The notes under the pieces were generated by a model. That model searched no databases and was not told the DNA's origin. It worked only from the letters and a program-made list of their open reading frames with translations. From Methanoculleus sediminis (GTDB taxonomy: Archaea; Halobacteriota; Methanomicrobia; Methanomicrobiales; Methanoculleaceae): a stretch of DNA of 59,156 bases. Shown here piece by piece: positions 15,719-24,286 of the stretch (position 1 is the stretch's first letter; every line of letters begins with the position of its first letter). The position numbers and the translations under genes were made by a program. The stretch covers positions 43,820 through 102,975 of the forward strand of contig NZ_JXOJ01000008.1 of assembly GCF_001017125.1 (NCBI RefSeq), written 5' to 3'.

Positions 15719-16486
15719 TCAATCTGTTCCCTCCGGTGCGCGTCGCCGTTCCCAGATGTAGAGGATGGGAAAAGAAACGATACCAATAAGCGCGATTGCC
15801 TGGAGAAGTGGAGCAACAGGATATCCTAACACCACGTAGCGTAGGAGGAGAATCCCGGCTACTATGAGATAGAAGACAAATGATCGCGCAACGGTGACGC
15901 GTTGAACACCACCGTCGGTGAAGACGATCCGCGCCAGGAGTATGCCGACGATGATAAGAACGGGGAACCAGAAGACCTGGCTGATAGCATAGGTAAGGGA
16001 CGCAGAGAGGTAGATCAGGAGGATCGCGACGATGAGAACCGCATCTACCGCCTTCTCGACGAGAGCCCTTCTCTGCTCCGTTCTCTCCCCTCTCTGTCTC
16101 CTCGACCCGAAGGCGTGGCGGAGGATGCTTGCGGGGTTGGGATCGACCAGATTTTCCTTGCGCCGGTACCAGACCATGAAAAGAAAGTGCGTCACAGTCG
16201 GTATCAATGCCAGGGGGAATGCATAGGAGATCGGGATCGGGAGGTAGTCGTTCATGATGAGAAGACCGATGGCGATAAACGCTATCCAGTAGACTGCCCC
16301 AATTGAGCGCCAGAGTTCTTCTTTGACGATGAAATCGATCTTCATACTTATACCGCCGACGCGCCGTCGGCCGTCATGCGGAGCATCCCCGCGCATGCCG
16401 GGCCCCGGCTGCATCTGCCGATGGATCTGCCCCTCCGCGGGGCACCATCCGAGATACGCCCGGATCGTCTCCATGAGCGGCATCAT
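15719..16486 (-). CDS. GWCP-tagged membrane protein, first of the operon
   Basis: 255 residues: tag METIRAYLGWCPAEG, a linker of about 35 residues, two membrane spans (YWIAFIAIGLLIM, YAFPLALIPTVTHFLFMVWY), a charged cytosolic loop rich in Arg and Glu, and four further spans ending in WERRRAPEGTD. The start overlaps the stop of the HTH regulator by 4 nt, so the regulator and this membrane protein are coupled. Function unknown. Confidence 0.72.
   Translation of the reverse strand: MMPLMETIRAYLGWCPAEGQIHRQMQPGPGMRGDAPHDGRRRVGGISMKIDFIVKEELWRSIGAVYWIAFIAIGLLIMNDYLPIPISYAFPLALIPTVTHFLFMVWYRRKENLVDPNPASILRHAFGSRRQRGERTEQRRALVEKAVDAVLIVAILLIYLSASLTYAISQVFWFPVLIIVGILLARIVFTDGGVQRVTVARSFVFYLIVAGILLLRYVVLGYPVAPLLQAIALIGIVSFPILYIWERRRAPEGTD
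16439..16477. repeat. 39-bp direct repeat, copy 2 (tag-coding)
   Basis: Identical to 15547-15585, at the same position within the first GWCP-tagged gene. Confidence 0.9.
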
Positions 16487-16929
16487 ACCATCTCCCGGAG
16501 TTTTGCAAAGAGTTCGTCGGCCAAACGGGTCGGGTCGTCGGTTTTTTCAAGCGCGATCCCCAGTTCGTCTGCGTAGCCCCAGAGGAGCTCGATGCACCGG
16601 GCGTACCGGGGGCACGCGCCGCAGTCGCCCTCGTGCTCGTACCAGACCTGCACCCCGTGTTCTGCCGAGACGAAGACGATCGCAGCCGCATCGAAGGGGA
16701 CGGAACGCCCGAAGAGGACACCAATCTCTGCGTTCATGCGCTCGACCTCGATCTGGTTCGCCTGCGCCATCTCCAGAAGCGTCTCCTCGACCTTCCGGTC
16801 CATGACAAGCAGCGCCTTCGAGACCGCCTGGCGGGATATGCGGAAGCGGTCCGCGATCTGGATGTTTACAAGACCGCCGCGGCGGAGCCTCCAGAACGCA
16901 AACTGCCTCTCGTTCAGGGGGAGTGGCAT
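16483..16929 (-). CDS. HTH transcriptional regulator with C-terminal Cys cluster, heads the GWCP operon
   Basis: 148 residues. Residues 5-50 form a helix-turn-helix of the sigma-70 region 4 / LuxR-like type (NERQFAFWRLRRGG, then IADRFRISRQAVSKAL). A helical linker and a small alpha/beta domain follow (AAAIVFVSAEHGVQVWYEH), with CGACPRYARC (Cx2Cx5C) near residue 108, a plausible metal or redox site. It is the first gene of the operon, with a TATA box about 27 nt before the ATG (a leaderless transcript) and an inverted repeat between, so self-regulation is likely. What it senses is unknown. Confidence 0.78.
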   Translation of the reverse strand: MPLPLNERQFAFWRLRRGGLVNIQIADRFRISRQAVSKALLVMDRKVEETLLEMAQANQIEVERMNAEIGVLFGRSVPFDAAAIVFVSAEHGVQVWYEHEGDCGACPRYARCIELLWGYADELGIALEKTDDPTRLADELFAKLREMV

Positions 16930-16931
16930 GC

Positions 16932-16962
16932 GTCAACAGTCGGAGGTTGACAATATATACAT
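16932..16962 (-). promoter_or_regulatory. Promoter and candidate operator of the GWCP operon
   Basis: On the minus strand an AATGTATATATTG box centred near 16956 lies 27 nt before the ATG at 16929. The inverted repeat GTCAAC (16932-16937) / GTTGAC (16946-16951) with an 8-nt spacer fills the space between TATA box and start, a position where a bound repressor would block transcription. Confidence 0.6.
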
Positions 16963-17128
16963 TTCGATCTTTCCCGCCGATCCGGCTTGTGTGCGGTGCC
17001 CCGCAGCCGGATAGTGTCCCGACCGCACCCCGCTCCCCTGACAGGACGGTGACAGGCCGCCGGCTGTATGCGCCTCGACCGGGAGATAGATCAGAATATT
17101 AATCCTCGCCGCGTCAAAAGAGGGCCAT

Positions 17129-17899
17129 ATGGATACAGCACTGCGCGACGCCTACATCGATCTTCACGAACACTACTTCCCGGGGACGGACCTCCCGATC
17201 GCCTTCGAGGTCGGGGGCGCGACCGAGGGGGTGGAGAAGGCCCCCGCCCCGAAGGGCTGGAGGTGCTTCATCTGCGACCTTACGAAGGTGCGGAACGGCA
17301 AAAGCCTCGCTTTTTCCGAAGAGGCGATCGGGTGCCGCGGAGGGAGGTTCTATCTCGGCTACGACGCCGAGCGGTTCCCCGACTTCCGCTACTTCCTCTC
17401 CTCCGGGAAACCCGGCGAGATGGAGGGGGAGCGCTACAAGCAGACGCCGGAGATCGTGGACGAACTCGACCGGGGGACCACCCGGATACCGACGAAGGGT
17501 AAGGAGATCGTCTTCAAGCGCTGGGACAATCTCGCGGACGCGGACAACCCGGACGCCGTCGTCTTCTTTGCGCGGCCGGAGGTGCTCTCCGGTCTCTTCA
17601 CGCTTGCAAACTTCGACCGGGCCGACCCGAACGGCGTCATCGCTCCGTTCGGCGCCGGGTGCAGTTCGGTCTTTTACTTCCCGTGGCTCGAACAGCAGAA
17701 CGAGAATCCAAGAGCGGTGCTCGGGATGTTCGACCCCTCGGCACGGCCCTGCGTCCCACTGGACACCCTGACGATGGCCTTCCCCATGAAGAAGTTTACC
17801 CGGGCGGTCGGCTTCATGGAGGAGAGTTTCCTCATCACGGAGTCGTGGGAGAAGGTGGTGAAGAAGATCGAGCGGAGCGACAGACTGCATTCACCATAG
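17129..17899 (+). CDS. DUF169 family protein
   Basis: 256 residues of the archaeal and anaerobe DUF169/COG2043 family, whose function is not established. Recognisable parts are the DLPIAFEV strand, the RCFICDLTKVRNGKSLAFSE region with Cys, the YLGYDAERFPDFRYFLS segment, VVFFARPEVLSGL, GAGCSSVFYFPW, and the DPSARPCVP and LTMAFPMKKF motifs. Conserved Cys residues suggest a metal or cofactor. A TATA-like AGAATATTAATCC near 17092-17104 gives a nearly leaderless transcript. It stands alone, downstream of and divergent from the GWCP operon. Confidence 0.85.
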   Translation: MDTALRDAYIDLHEHYFPGTDLPIAFEVGGATEGVEKAPAPKGWRCFICDLTKVRNGKSLAFSEEAIGCRGGRFYLGYDAERFPDFRYFLSSGKPGEMEGERYKQTPEIVDELDRGTTRIPTKGKEIVFKRWDNLADADNPDAVVFFARPEVLSGLFTLANFDRADPNGVIAPFGAGCSSVFYFPWLEQQNENPRAVLGMFDPSARPCVPLDTLTMAFPMKKFTRAVGFMEESFLITESWEKVVKKIERSDRLHSP

Positions 17900-18186
17900 T
17901 CAGGAAATAACGGGCTAACTCTTCAGGAGGGGATTCTAAACGCCCTGGAAAGGCGGGCTCGGATATGGGGCGGCAGCCAACAAAAACGCAACACATATTG
18001 CCTAAATTAAATGGGCAAGAGGAGTCGCTCTTGGATTTAATGCTATTGAAATTGGGCTTTGTTGAAACCCCACCTGTTTGTTCCAGGTGGCCACAATCAG
18101 GGGGACTCATGGGTATGGCTTTTCACCAGGTTGCACATCTGCGGTGCTTGTGCTCCGGGCGTTCCGTCCATCGCATATCGCCATGA
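17900..18186. other. Gene-free stretch, AT-richer, with hairpin
   Basis: No convincing gene. The part 17970-18065 is AT-richer than its surroundings, and ends GGGCTTTGTTGAAACCCC, which vaguely resembles an insertion-sequence end; no matching inverted repeat or transposase is seen. A hairpin CCACCTG (18070-18076) / CAGGTGG (18084-18090) follows. A 73-codon open frame here lacks a ribosome-binding site and any family resemblance. Confidence 0.5.
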
Positions 18187-18500
18187 CTGCCCCCGCCCCC
18201 CGGGGCGGGGAACGACTGCCGGGAGCGTAGCGGACGGCAGGAGTCTGAGCACCGAAGAACGATGTTCCATCAGGAACGGAGTTCGAGCACCGCAGGTGCG
18301 AAGGTGCGGGGGAGGAGGCCGGAGGCCGGGTGGGGTGGGAGTTACAGGAATCCCTTCGTATGTGGAGACAGGGGAGGGGGAGACCCCCTCCCCACCTGAC
18401 GGTGGTCGAGCTCCGTTCCTATCGGAACGTCGCACTCCCCGTCAGCCCCACCCCCAATGGCGATAGCCGCCACGGTCACTGTATGAGGACATGCCCCAGA
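18187..18500. repeat. Dispersed hairpin cassette, copy B
   Basis: This is the second copy of the element at 1-376. It begins with a GC-rich palindrome (CCCCGCC-CCCC-GGCGGGG type, about 18189-18210), then stem-loops such as GTTCC-ATCA-GGAAC and GCACC-GCA-GGTGC, then the blocks identical to copy A (18396-18420 and 18430-18449). The end, near CACTGTATGAGGACATGCC, resembles copy A near 350-372. Compared with copy A it lacks the 124-bp hairpin insert and the 41-bp tandem units. No open frame is conserved between the copies. Confidence 0.7.
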
Positions 18501-18619
18501 GAAGAAAGGTCGCCCTAGGGACAAGCCTAGTCTGGCACCGCCCTCATCAGGGTAAGGGTGAAGATCAGAATATGGTTTCAACAGAGCCAAAAAATAAGAA
18601 ATGCTCAATAAGATAGCAC

Positions 18620-19381
18620 TCACCCGAGCGTCCGGTTGAAAAAAATTGCCATCTCCTCATACGCGCTCTCTGCGACAGGACTCTCCACGAGCTGCCCGTC
18701 CTCGCCGATCATGAACCCGTGCGGCTCACCCTGGTAGACCTTGAGCTCGAAGTACTTCCCGGCCGCATCGAGCTCGGTCGCGTAACGGTAGATATCGGCC
18801 ACCGGGCTCGGTTCGTCCGCGGTGCCGTGGATGATCAGCATCGGGTCGGTGATGTTCTCGATGAACTCTGCCGGGGGACTCCCGTTCGCCTGCCCGCCGG
18901 AGTAGGGGAAGCCGTACCAGGCGACACCCGCACTGAACTCCTCGATCCGGGGCAGGAAGAGCATCGTGTAGCGCCCGCCCGCGCAGAACCCCGTCAGGCC
19001 GATGCTGCTTGAGTTGACTTCGGGACGGGTCCCGAGATATGCGACCGTATCCCGGACCAGGGCCTCCGTCACGTTGTCCTCCGGCGCCTCCTCGAAGGTC
19101 TGCCACTCAGGGGCGATGACGACGAACCCCTCCGTCGCCAGGCGGTCGGCCATGACCCGGTAGCCGGGCTCGAGCCCGTTGAAGGAGTGGATCAGCACCA
19201 CAGCCGGATACGGCCCGCCTTCCTCGGGCGTCGTGATGTAGGCCGGATAACCCTGGCCGGCGCTCTGGATAGTCACCGTCGTTCCGTTCCGCATCCCGGC
19301 AGTCCCGACGTCGGCGGCGCTCACACCGCCGACGAGGAGGAGCAGGGATACGACCGCTGCAAGCAGAATGACGTTTCTCAT
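18620..19381 (-). CDS. Secreted dienelactone hydrolase family protein
   Basis: 253 residues with a signal peptide (ILLAAVVSLLLLVGGVSAA), so it acts outside the cytoplasm. The alpha/beta-hydrolase core shows AVVLIHSFNGLEPGY, the Cys nucleophile in GFCAGG, the acid in HGTADEP and the catalytic His in PHGF, which is the Cys-Asp-His triad of dienelactone hydrolases. Substrates are probably lactones or esters; the true one is unknown. The ATG follows GGAGGG by 6 nt, and the longer open frame upstream is rejected. It is 79 nt downstream of the C69 peptidase on the same strand, so the two exported hydrolases may be co-transcribed. Confidence 0.87.
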   Translation of the reverse strand: MRNVILLAAVVSLLLLVGGVSAADVGTAGMRNGTTVTIQSAGQGYPAYITTPEEGGPYPAVVLIHSFNGLEPGYRVMADRLATEGFVVIAPEWQTFEEAPEDNVTEALVRDTVAYLGTRPEVNSSSIGLTGFCAGGRYTMLFLPRIEEFSAGVAWYGFPYSGGQANGSPPAEFIENITDPMLIIHGTADEPSPVADIYRYATELDAAGKYFELKVYQGEPHGFMIGEDGQLVESPVAESAYEEMAIFFNRTLG

Positions 19382-19460
19382 AGGTTTCCCTCCATCTGGG
19401 GGTGCACCCCCATCCTGCTCACGGCATATAACGGTGACGCCCGATCGGCAAAAAAAGTGG

Positions 19461-21278
19461 TCAGATGAGGTCCCGGATATCCGCAAACGACGCATTCTTC
19501 GGAACCCACACGCTGCTGCCGGTGTAGTTCAGCCCGCCGGCAGCGTGGAGGTCGTCGAGTTCGTAGACCCGCGGCCCGTACTGGTAGCCGGTCTCGTTCA
19601 GCCACCATGCCGGGTACCCGGGCTCTTCGACCGCCTCCGTCGCCGGGTCGGTGATGAGGCCGTTCGAGTACGTGACGATCAGTGTGCCCGTGAGACTGTG
19701 CCACTCGTCGATGATCTCGTCACCCCGCGTGACCGTGACGTCCGTGAGGAGACGTGCCGCCCCTTCACTGTCGCCGGCGGCGATGAGCTCGGCCGCCCGT
19801 CCGTCGGTCTCCTGCACGAGGACGATCGATTCGGCCTCGAGTTCGCCCTGCTTCGCGGTGATGGCATCGATCATCGCGTCGTAGCGAAGCATGGCCCAGT
19901 TCGTCAGGAAGTCGAACGTCCAGTACGCGGTATCGTAGTCGTACTTCGACCGGTCGCCGGTCGCGTACGCGGCTGATACGTTCGTCGAGCCCGCGTAGAT
20001 CGGTGCGTAGACCGTCTCGTACGCGACCGCCGGACCGAACCAGAGCACGCCCCCCACCGGGTCGGGAAGGGACGACCGTGCCTGGGCGACGTAACTGTAA
20101 CTGCAGAAGACCGCCGAGACCGGCCGCGGGTTCGCCCCGGGACGGACTTCCATGTACGATTCGTTCTGGAAATTCGTGTGGGCGTCGTCGGGCCCTAAGT
20201 AGCGGTACGGGTTCCCGAACGGCCCTGCGGCCGTGCCTGCAGAGAGGTCGAAATCGGTTCCCTCGTAGTGGTCCCGGAAGAGCGAGAACGCCCCGGTGAG
20301 GTTGACCTTCTCGTCGGGCGTAACGGTGAACGGATACGCCTTCGTATACGAGTTCTCGACGTACGGGCTCAGGTTGAGCGACGGGGCGAGCCGGTCCTGG
20401 ATGCGCCAGACCCGCATCAGCGAGTAGTAGGGATGCGCATATTCGCCGTAGCTGACGGTCTCGAGCCAGTCGAGGGTGCCGTCCGCAGGGGACCATACCC
20501 CCGCCTTTTCGAGCCTGTTAAAGAGATCCTTTGAATAGATCAGGTCCGGATTTTCGGGTACGATCTCACGAATCCTGAACTCGTTTGCCGCGACAAAGAC
20601 CTCTCCGTCGGGGATCTTCTGCGCGACCCAGAGCCCTCCGCCGTCCTCCGGGTCGAGGCTCGAGCAGATCTCGATGACCCACGCCTCCTCCGGGTCGGCG
20701 AAGACGAGCGTCTCGCCGGTTCCGTAGTAGCCGTAGGTGTCGATCAGGCCGCCGACCAGTTCGATCGCTTCCCGTGCTTTCGTGCACCGCTCAAGCGCCA
20801 CGTTCGAGAGCTCCGAGGAGTAGAAGATCCGCTTTCCTTCGGCTGCATCGAGCTCGACTCTCGCGTATTCGGTACACTCGGCGGAGAGGAGCTGGCGTTC
20901 GTTCATCATGCCGTACGACCCGGTGTAGTAGGCGTAGGTGTGCGGCACCTGGTCGATATATCCGAGAATCAAGTGCGAGTCGCTGCTGTCCTCGCCTCCC
21001 GCCGCATCCGAACCGCTGTCGGGATCGAAGAAGACCGGCCTCTTCTCTCCTGGCGCATGGTCGGCCGCGGGAACGTAAAGTATGCTGATGTCGTCGATGT
21101 TTCTCCAGTCTTTCCCGACGCCGTCGTTCGTATGCCCGACGTACATCGAACCGTCTTCGGATGCGCCGGGCGTTATCGCAAAGACGGTGCATGCCGTTGC
21201 ATTCGATACCAGCAGAAGCACGGCGAACAGGCAGAGGCAACTTTGTAGAAAACAAGTCATACCGATATGCTTTCGCAT
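19461..21278 (-). CDS. Exported C69-family peptidase (dipeptidase-like)
   Basis: About 605 residues. A hydrophobic signal (FLQSCLCLFAVLLLVSNATA) ends at a Cys followed by TVFAITPGAS. In the C69 family this Cys becomes the N-terminal nucleophile after cleavage. The typical downstream GHTNDG, YGMMNERQL, GYYGTGETLVFADPEEAWVIE and PYYSLMRVW segments are all present. It probably cleaves dipeptides or small peptides at the cell surface. The ATG at 21278 is chosen over a TTG five codons upstream. A TATA-like GATAAATTC about 40 nt upstream is the likely promoter. Confidence 0.85.
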   Translation of the reverse strand: MRKHIGMTCFLQSCLCLFAVLLLVSNATACTVFAITPGASEDGSMYVGHTNDGVGKDWRNIDDISILYVPAADHAPGEKRPVFFDPDSGSDAAGGEDSSDSHLILGYIDQVPHTYAYYTGSYGMMNERQLLSAECTEYARVELDAAEGKRIFYSSELSNVALERCTKAREAIELVGGLIDTYGYYGTGETLVFADPEEAWVIEICSSLDPEDGGGLWVAQKIPDGEVFVAANEFRIREIVPENPDLIYSKDLFNRLEKAGVWSPADGTLDWLETVSYGEYAHPYYSLMRVWRIQDRLAPSLNLSPYVENSYTKAYPFTVTPDEKVNLTGAFSLFRDHYEGTDFDLSAGTAAGPFGNPYRYLGPDDAHTNFQNESYMEVRPGANPRPVSAVFCSYSYVAQARSSLPDPVGGVLWFGPAVAYETVYAPIYAGSTNVSAAYATGDRSKYDYDTAYWTFDFLTNWAMLRYDAMIDAITAKQGELEAESIVLVQETDGRAAELIAAGDSEGAARLLTDVTVTRGDEIIDEWHSLTGTLIVTYSNGLITDPATEAVEEPGYPAWWLNETGYQYGPRVYELDDLHAAGGLNYTGSSVWVPKNASFADIRDLI

Positions 21279-21728
21279 GAAGGAAAAAGGCAATCCGGGT
21301 TAAAAAACATAGCGAATTTATCGTCGTATTCGATGCCGCTTTCGGGAAAAATACGCTCACCTCAATTCAATGTTATTCATGTACAACCCTCCCGGCGCCT
21401 GTTCTCGGCCGGACAATTCCGACCGGCGGTTTGCGAGGAGGAGATAACAAACTAAGGGCGTTAAGGAGCCAAAATGAGTCTGATGCTTCCTTCGTGCGCC
21501 TTTGCGGGCACTCAATGCCAAACGTTAATTGCAAACATATCCCAAAAACTGTCTACGAACAGAGATCCAATTCCATTCAAACGTTCTACTCAGAACGTTG
21601 CCGGAGCAGCCTGTCATAAGGGCCGGCACCGGGAGCGATAGAGAGGGAAAACTGCTCCGGGCCGCAGATGCAAGCCCCCCGCAGTACCGATTCGCTCGAC
21701 GACACGTCTTCCGCCGGAGGAACGAATT
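21279..21728. other. Gene-free stretch between C69 peptidase and PAS kinase, with a possible 55-codon ORF
   Basis: This 450-nt stretch is AT-richer than the genes around it. It holds the promoter of the C69 gene at its left end. A 55-codon open frame at 21474-21641 (+) starts with ATG and has AAGGAG 6 nt upstream; its product has three Cys and no recognisable family. The last 15 nt before 21729 contain the GGAGG of the kinase gene. No RNA gene or repeat is seen. Confidence 0.4.
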
Positions 21729-24227
21729 TTGACACGCGATTACGAATCACTCGAGAAGGTGGCCGAAACTACCCAGTACCTGGAGAACCTGATCACATAC
21801 GCCAACGCTCCCATCATCGTCTGGGATGCGAGTCTCAGGATCACCAGGTTCAACAACGCCTTCGAACGGTTGACGGGGCGGGCAGCGGACGAGGTCATCG
21901 GCCGGTCGCCGGAGATCCTCTTCCCCGAGAACCGGCGGGAAGAACTGATGGGTCTCATACGGGAGACGACGGCCGGGGAGCGATGGGAGACCGTCGAGAT
22001 CCCTGTACTCACCGTCGACGGCAGGATCAGGACGGTCCTCTGGAACTCCGCCGCCGTATACGAAGACGGCCGGAAGACGGTCTCCTCGGTCATCGCGCAG
22101 GGCCAGGACATCACCGGGCGCAAACGGGCCGAAGAGGCGCTGCAGAGAGCGCACGACGAACTGGAGACGCGCGTTCTGGAGCGCACCCTCAAGCTCCGGG
22201 AGGCGAACGAAGCCCTGCAGGCAGAGATTGCCGAACGCATCCGGGCCGAGGAGGCGGTGAAGGCCGAGCGAAAACGGCTCTACGACGTCCTCGAGATGCT
22301 GCCGGTATACGTGATACTCCTCTCGCCGGACTACCACGTGCCTTTCGCAAACCGGTTCTTCCGGGAGCGGTTCGGCGAATGTGGCGGCCGGCGCTGCTAC
22401 GAGTACCTCTTCTCGCGCACGGAGCCCTGCGAGAACTGCGAGTCCTACAACGTCGTGAAGACGGGAGCCCCCCACCACTGGGAGTGGACCGGCCCTGACG
22501 GCCACGATTACGACATCTTCGACTTCCCCTTCACCGAGGCGGACGGCTCCCTCCACATCCTGGAGGTCGGTATCGACATCACCAAGCGCAAGCGTGCCGA
22601 GGAGGCGCTGCAACGGCTGAACGAGACGCTTGAGGAGCGCGTGATCGAGCGTACGGACGAACTCGCGAAGGCCAACGCCATCCTCAACGCCATCTGCGAG
22701 AATACACCGGCACCCATCTACGTCACCGATCGCCGGAGCCGTCTCGTGATGTGCAACCCCGCTGTGCTTCGGACAATCGGCAGATCGCACCCCGAAGTGC
22801 TCGGGAAGTCGAAGGCCGAACTCCTCGGCCCGGAGGTCGGCGGACCCGTCGTAGCCAATGAGCAGCGCGTTATGGAGACCGGGATCACCGAGACCTTCGA
22901 GGAAGAGATCGGGCACCGGATCTACTACTCGACCAAGACCCCCCTCCGGAATCTGCAGGGCGACGTCACCGGAGTCATCGCCGTCGGAACGGAGATAACA
23001 GAACTGAAGCGGGTTGAAGCACAGAGGCAGAAACTCCTGGAACAGCTGCAGCAGTCGGCCGAAGAGATGGAGGTCCAGAACGAAGAACTGCAGTGCACCA
23101 CCGAGCAGTTGCAGGAGAAGACCGAGGAACTGGCGCTTCTCAACCGGGCCCTGCAGGAGAGCGAGGAGCACTTCCGTTCTCTCATCGAGAACGCATCCGA
23201 TATCATCCTCCTCCTCGATATGCAGGGGCGCATCACCTACGCGAGTCCTTCGGTGAGGCAGATCGGGGGCTATGAGCCCGACAACCTCATCGGCACGGAC
23301 GTGCTCGACCTCATACACCCCGAAGACGCACCAAAGGCCCTGGAAGCCGTGAGAACCGGAGTACCCCGGCAATCGGCGAGACTCACGTTCGAGGTCAGGG
23401 TCAGGGATGCTGCCGGCCGGTGGATCATCCTCGACGTTACGGGTGCGAACCTGATCCGGGAAGGGAGCGAGCGGCGATTCATCGTGAACGCACGCGACGT
23501 CACCGATCGAAAACATGCCGAGGAGGAGCGCAATAGGCTGATCACCGGTCTCGAGGAGGCGCACCGGGAGGCGAACCTCTACCTCGACATCATCACCCAC
23601 GACATCAGGAACGCAAACAACGTCTCAAGCATCTACGCCGACCTCATGCTCGAACTGCTTGAAGGCGCCGAGAGAATCTACGCTCAGAAACTCCGCGACA
23701 GCATCTCGCGGAGCACCGAGATCCTCATGAACGTCTCGACGATCAGGCGTATTCACACCTGTTCGACGGGATTCTCGCCGGTCGACCTCAACGCGGTCGT
23801 CAGCGAGGAAGCCGGAAACTTCCGCGGGGCATCGATACGCCGGGAGATTCCGCCGCTCGAGGTCCTGGCGGACAACCTCCTCTCCACGGTCTTTATGAAC
23901 CTCATCGGCAACAGCATCAAGTTCGGCGGACCTGACGTGGAGATCGTCGTCCGGGCGGAGGAACGGGACGGCGAGGTGCTGGTGACGGTCGAGGACAACG
24001 GGCCCGGCGTGCCCGACGACGTGAAGGAGAGACTCTTCCACCGGTTCGAGCGGGGGAAGGCCCGGGGGAGGGGCGACGGGCTCGGGCTCTTCATCTGCAG
24101 GACGCTCACCGAGCGCTACGGGGGAAGGATCTGGATCGAGGATCGCGTGCCCGGCCGTCCGGAAGAAGGAGCGGCATTCAGGTTCACGCTCAAACCGGCA
24201 GAGGGGGATCGAGAACCCGGCTCGTAA
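21729..24227 (+). CDS. Multi-PAS sensor histidine kinase (four PAS domains)
   Basis: 832 residues, no membrane span, so a cytosolic sensor. PAS domains lie at about 15-130, 185-290, 300-420 and 485-600, separated by coiled-coil linkers (130-180 and 425-480). The second carries a CYE..PCENC motif (C-x10-C-x2-C) also found in the kinase at 55897. The phospho-acceptor is His624 in THDIRN. The ATPase domain has NLIGNSIKFGG, EDNGPGVPD and DGLGLFICR. The start is TTG, supported by GGAGG exactly 8 nt upstream. No response regulator is adjacent, as is common for methanogen kinases. Confidence 0.88.
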   Translation: MTRDYESLEKVAETTQYLENLITYANAPIIVWDASLRITRFNNAFERLTGRAADEVIGRSPEILFPENRREELMGLIRETTAGERWETVEIPVLTVDGRIRTVLWNSAAVYEDGRKTVSSVIAQGQDITGRKRAEEALQRAHDELETRVLERTLKLREANEALQAEIAERIRAEEAVKAERKRLYDVLEMLPVYVILLSPDYHVPFANRFFRERFGECGGRRCYEYLFSRTEPCENCESYNVVKTGAPHHWEWTGPDGHDYDIFDFPFTEADGSLHILEVGIDITKRKRAEEALQRLNETLEERVIERTDELAKANAILNAICENTPAPIYVTDRRSRLVMCNPAVLRTIGRSHPEVLGKSKAELLGPEVGGPVVANEQRVMETGITETFEEEIGHRIYYSTKTPLRNLQGDVTGVIAVGTEITELKRVEAQRQKLLEQLQQSAEEMEVQNEELQCTTEQLQEKTEELALLNRALQESEEHFRSLIENASDIILLLDMQGRITYASPSVRQIGGYEPDNLIGTDVLDLIHPEDAPKALEAVRTGVPRQSARLTFEVRVRDAAGRWIILDVTGANLIREGSERRFIVNARDVTDRKHAEEERNRLITGLEEAHREANLYLDIITHDIRNANNVSSIYADLMLELLEGAERIYAQKLRDSISRSTEILMNVSTIRRIHTCSTGFSPVDLNAVVSEEAGNFRGASIRREIPPLEVLADNLLSTVFMNLIGNSIKFGGPDVEIVVRAEERDGEVLVTVEDNGPGVPDDVKERLFHRFERGKARGRGDGLGLFICRTLTERYGGRIWIEDRVPGRPEEGAAFRFTLKPAEGDREPGS

Positions 24228-24286
24228 GCAGAGGGGGTCGTCGCCCGTGAGGATACCTTAATCGCCCGCGACTACGACACCTGTGC

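Noticed and set aside
18040-18070. Insertion-sequence end suggested by GGGCTTTGTTGAAACCCC
   Set aside because: No matching inverted end, target duplication or transposase could be found in the window.
17965-18186. 73-codon frame past the DUF169 gene
   Set aside because: No ribosome-binding site, no family resemblance, and it runs into the repeat copy B.
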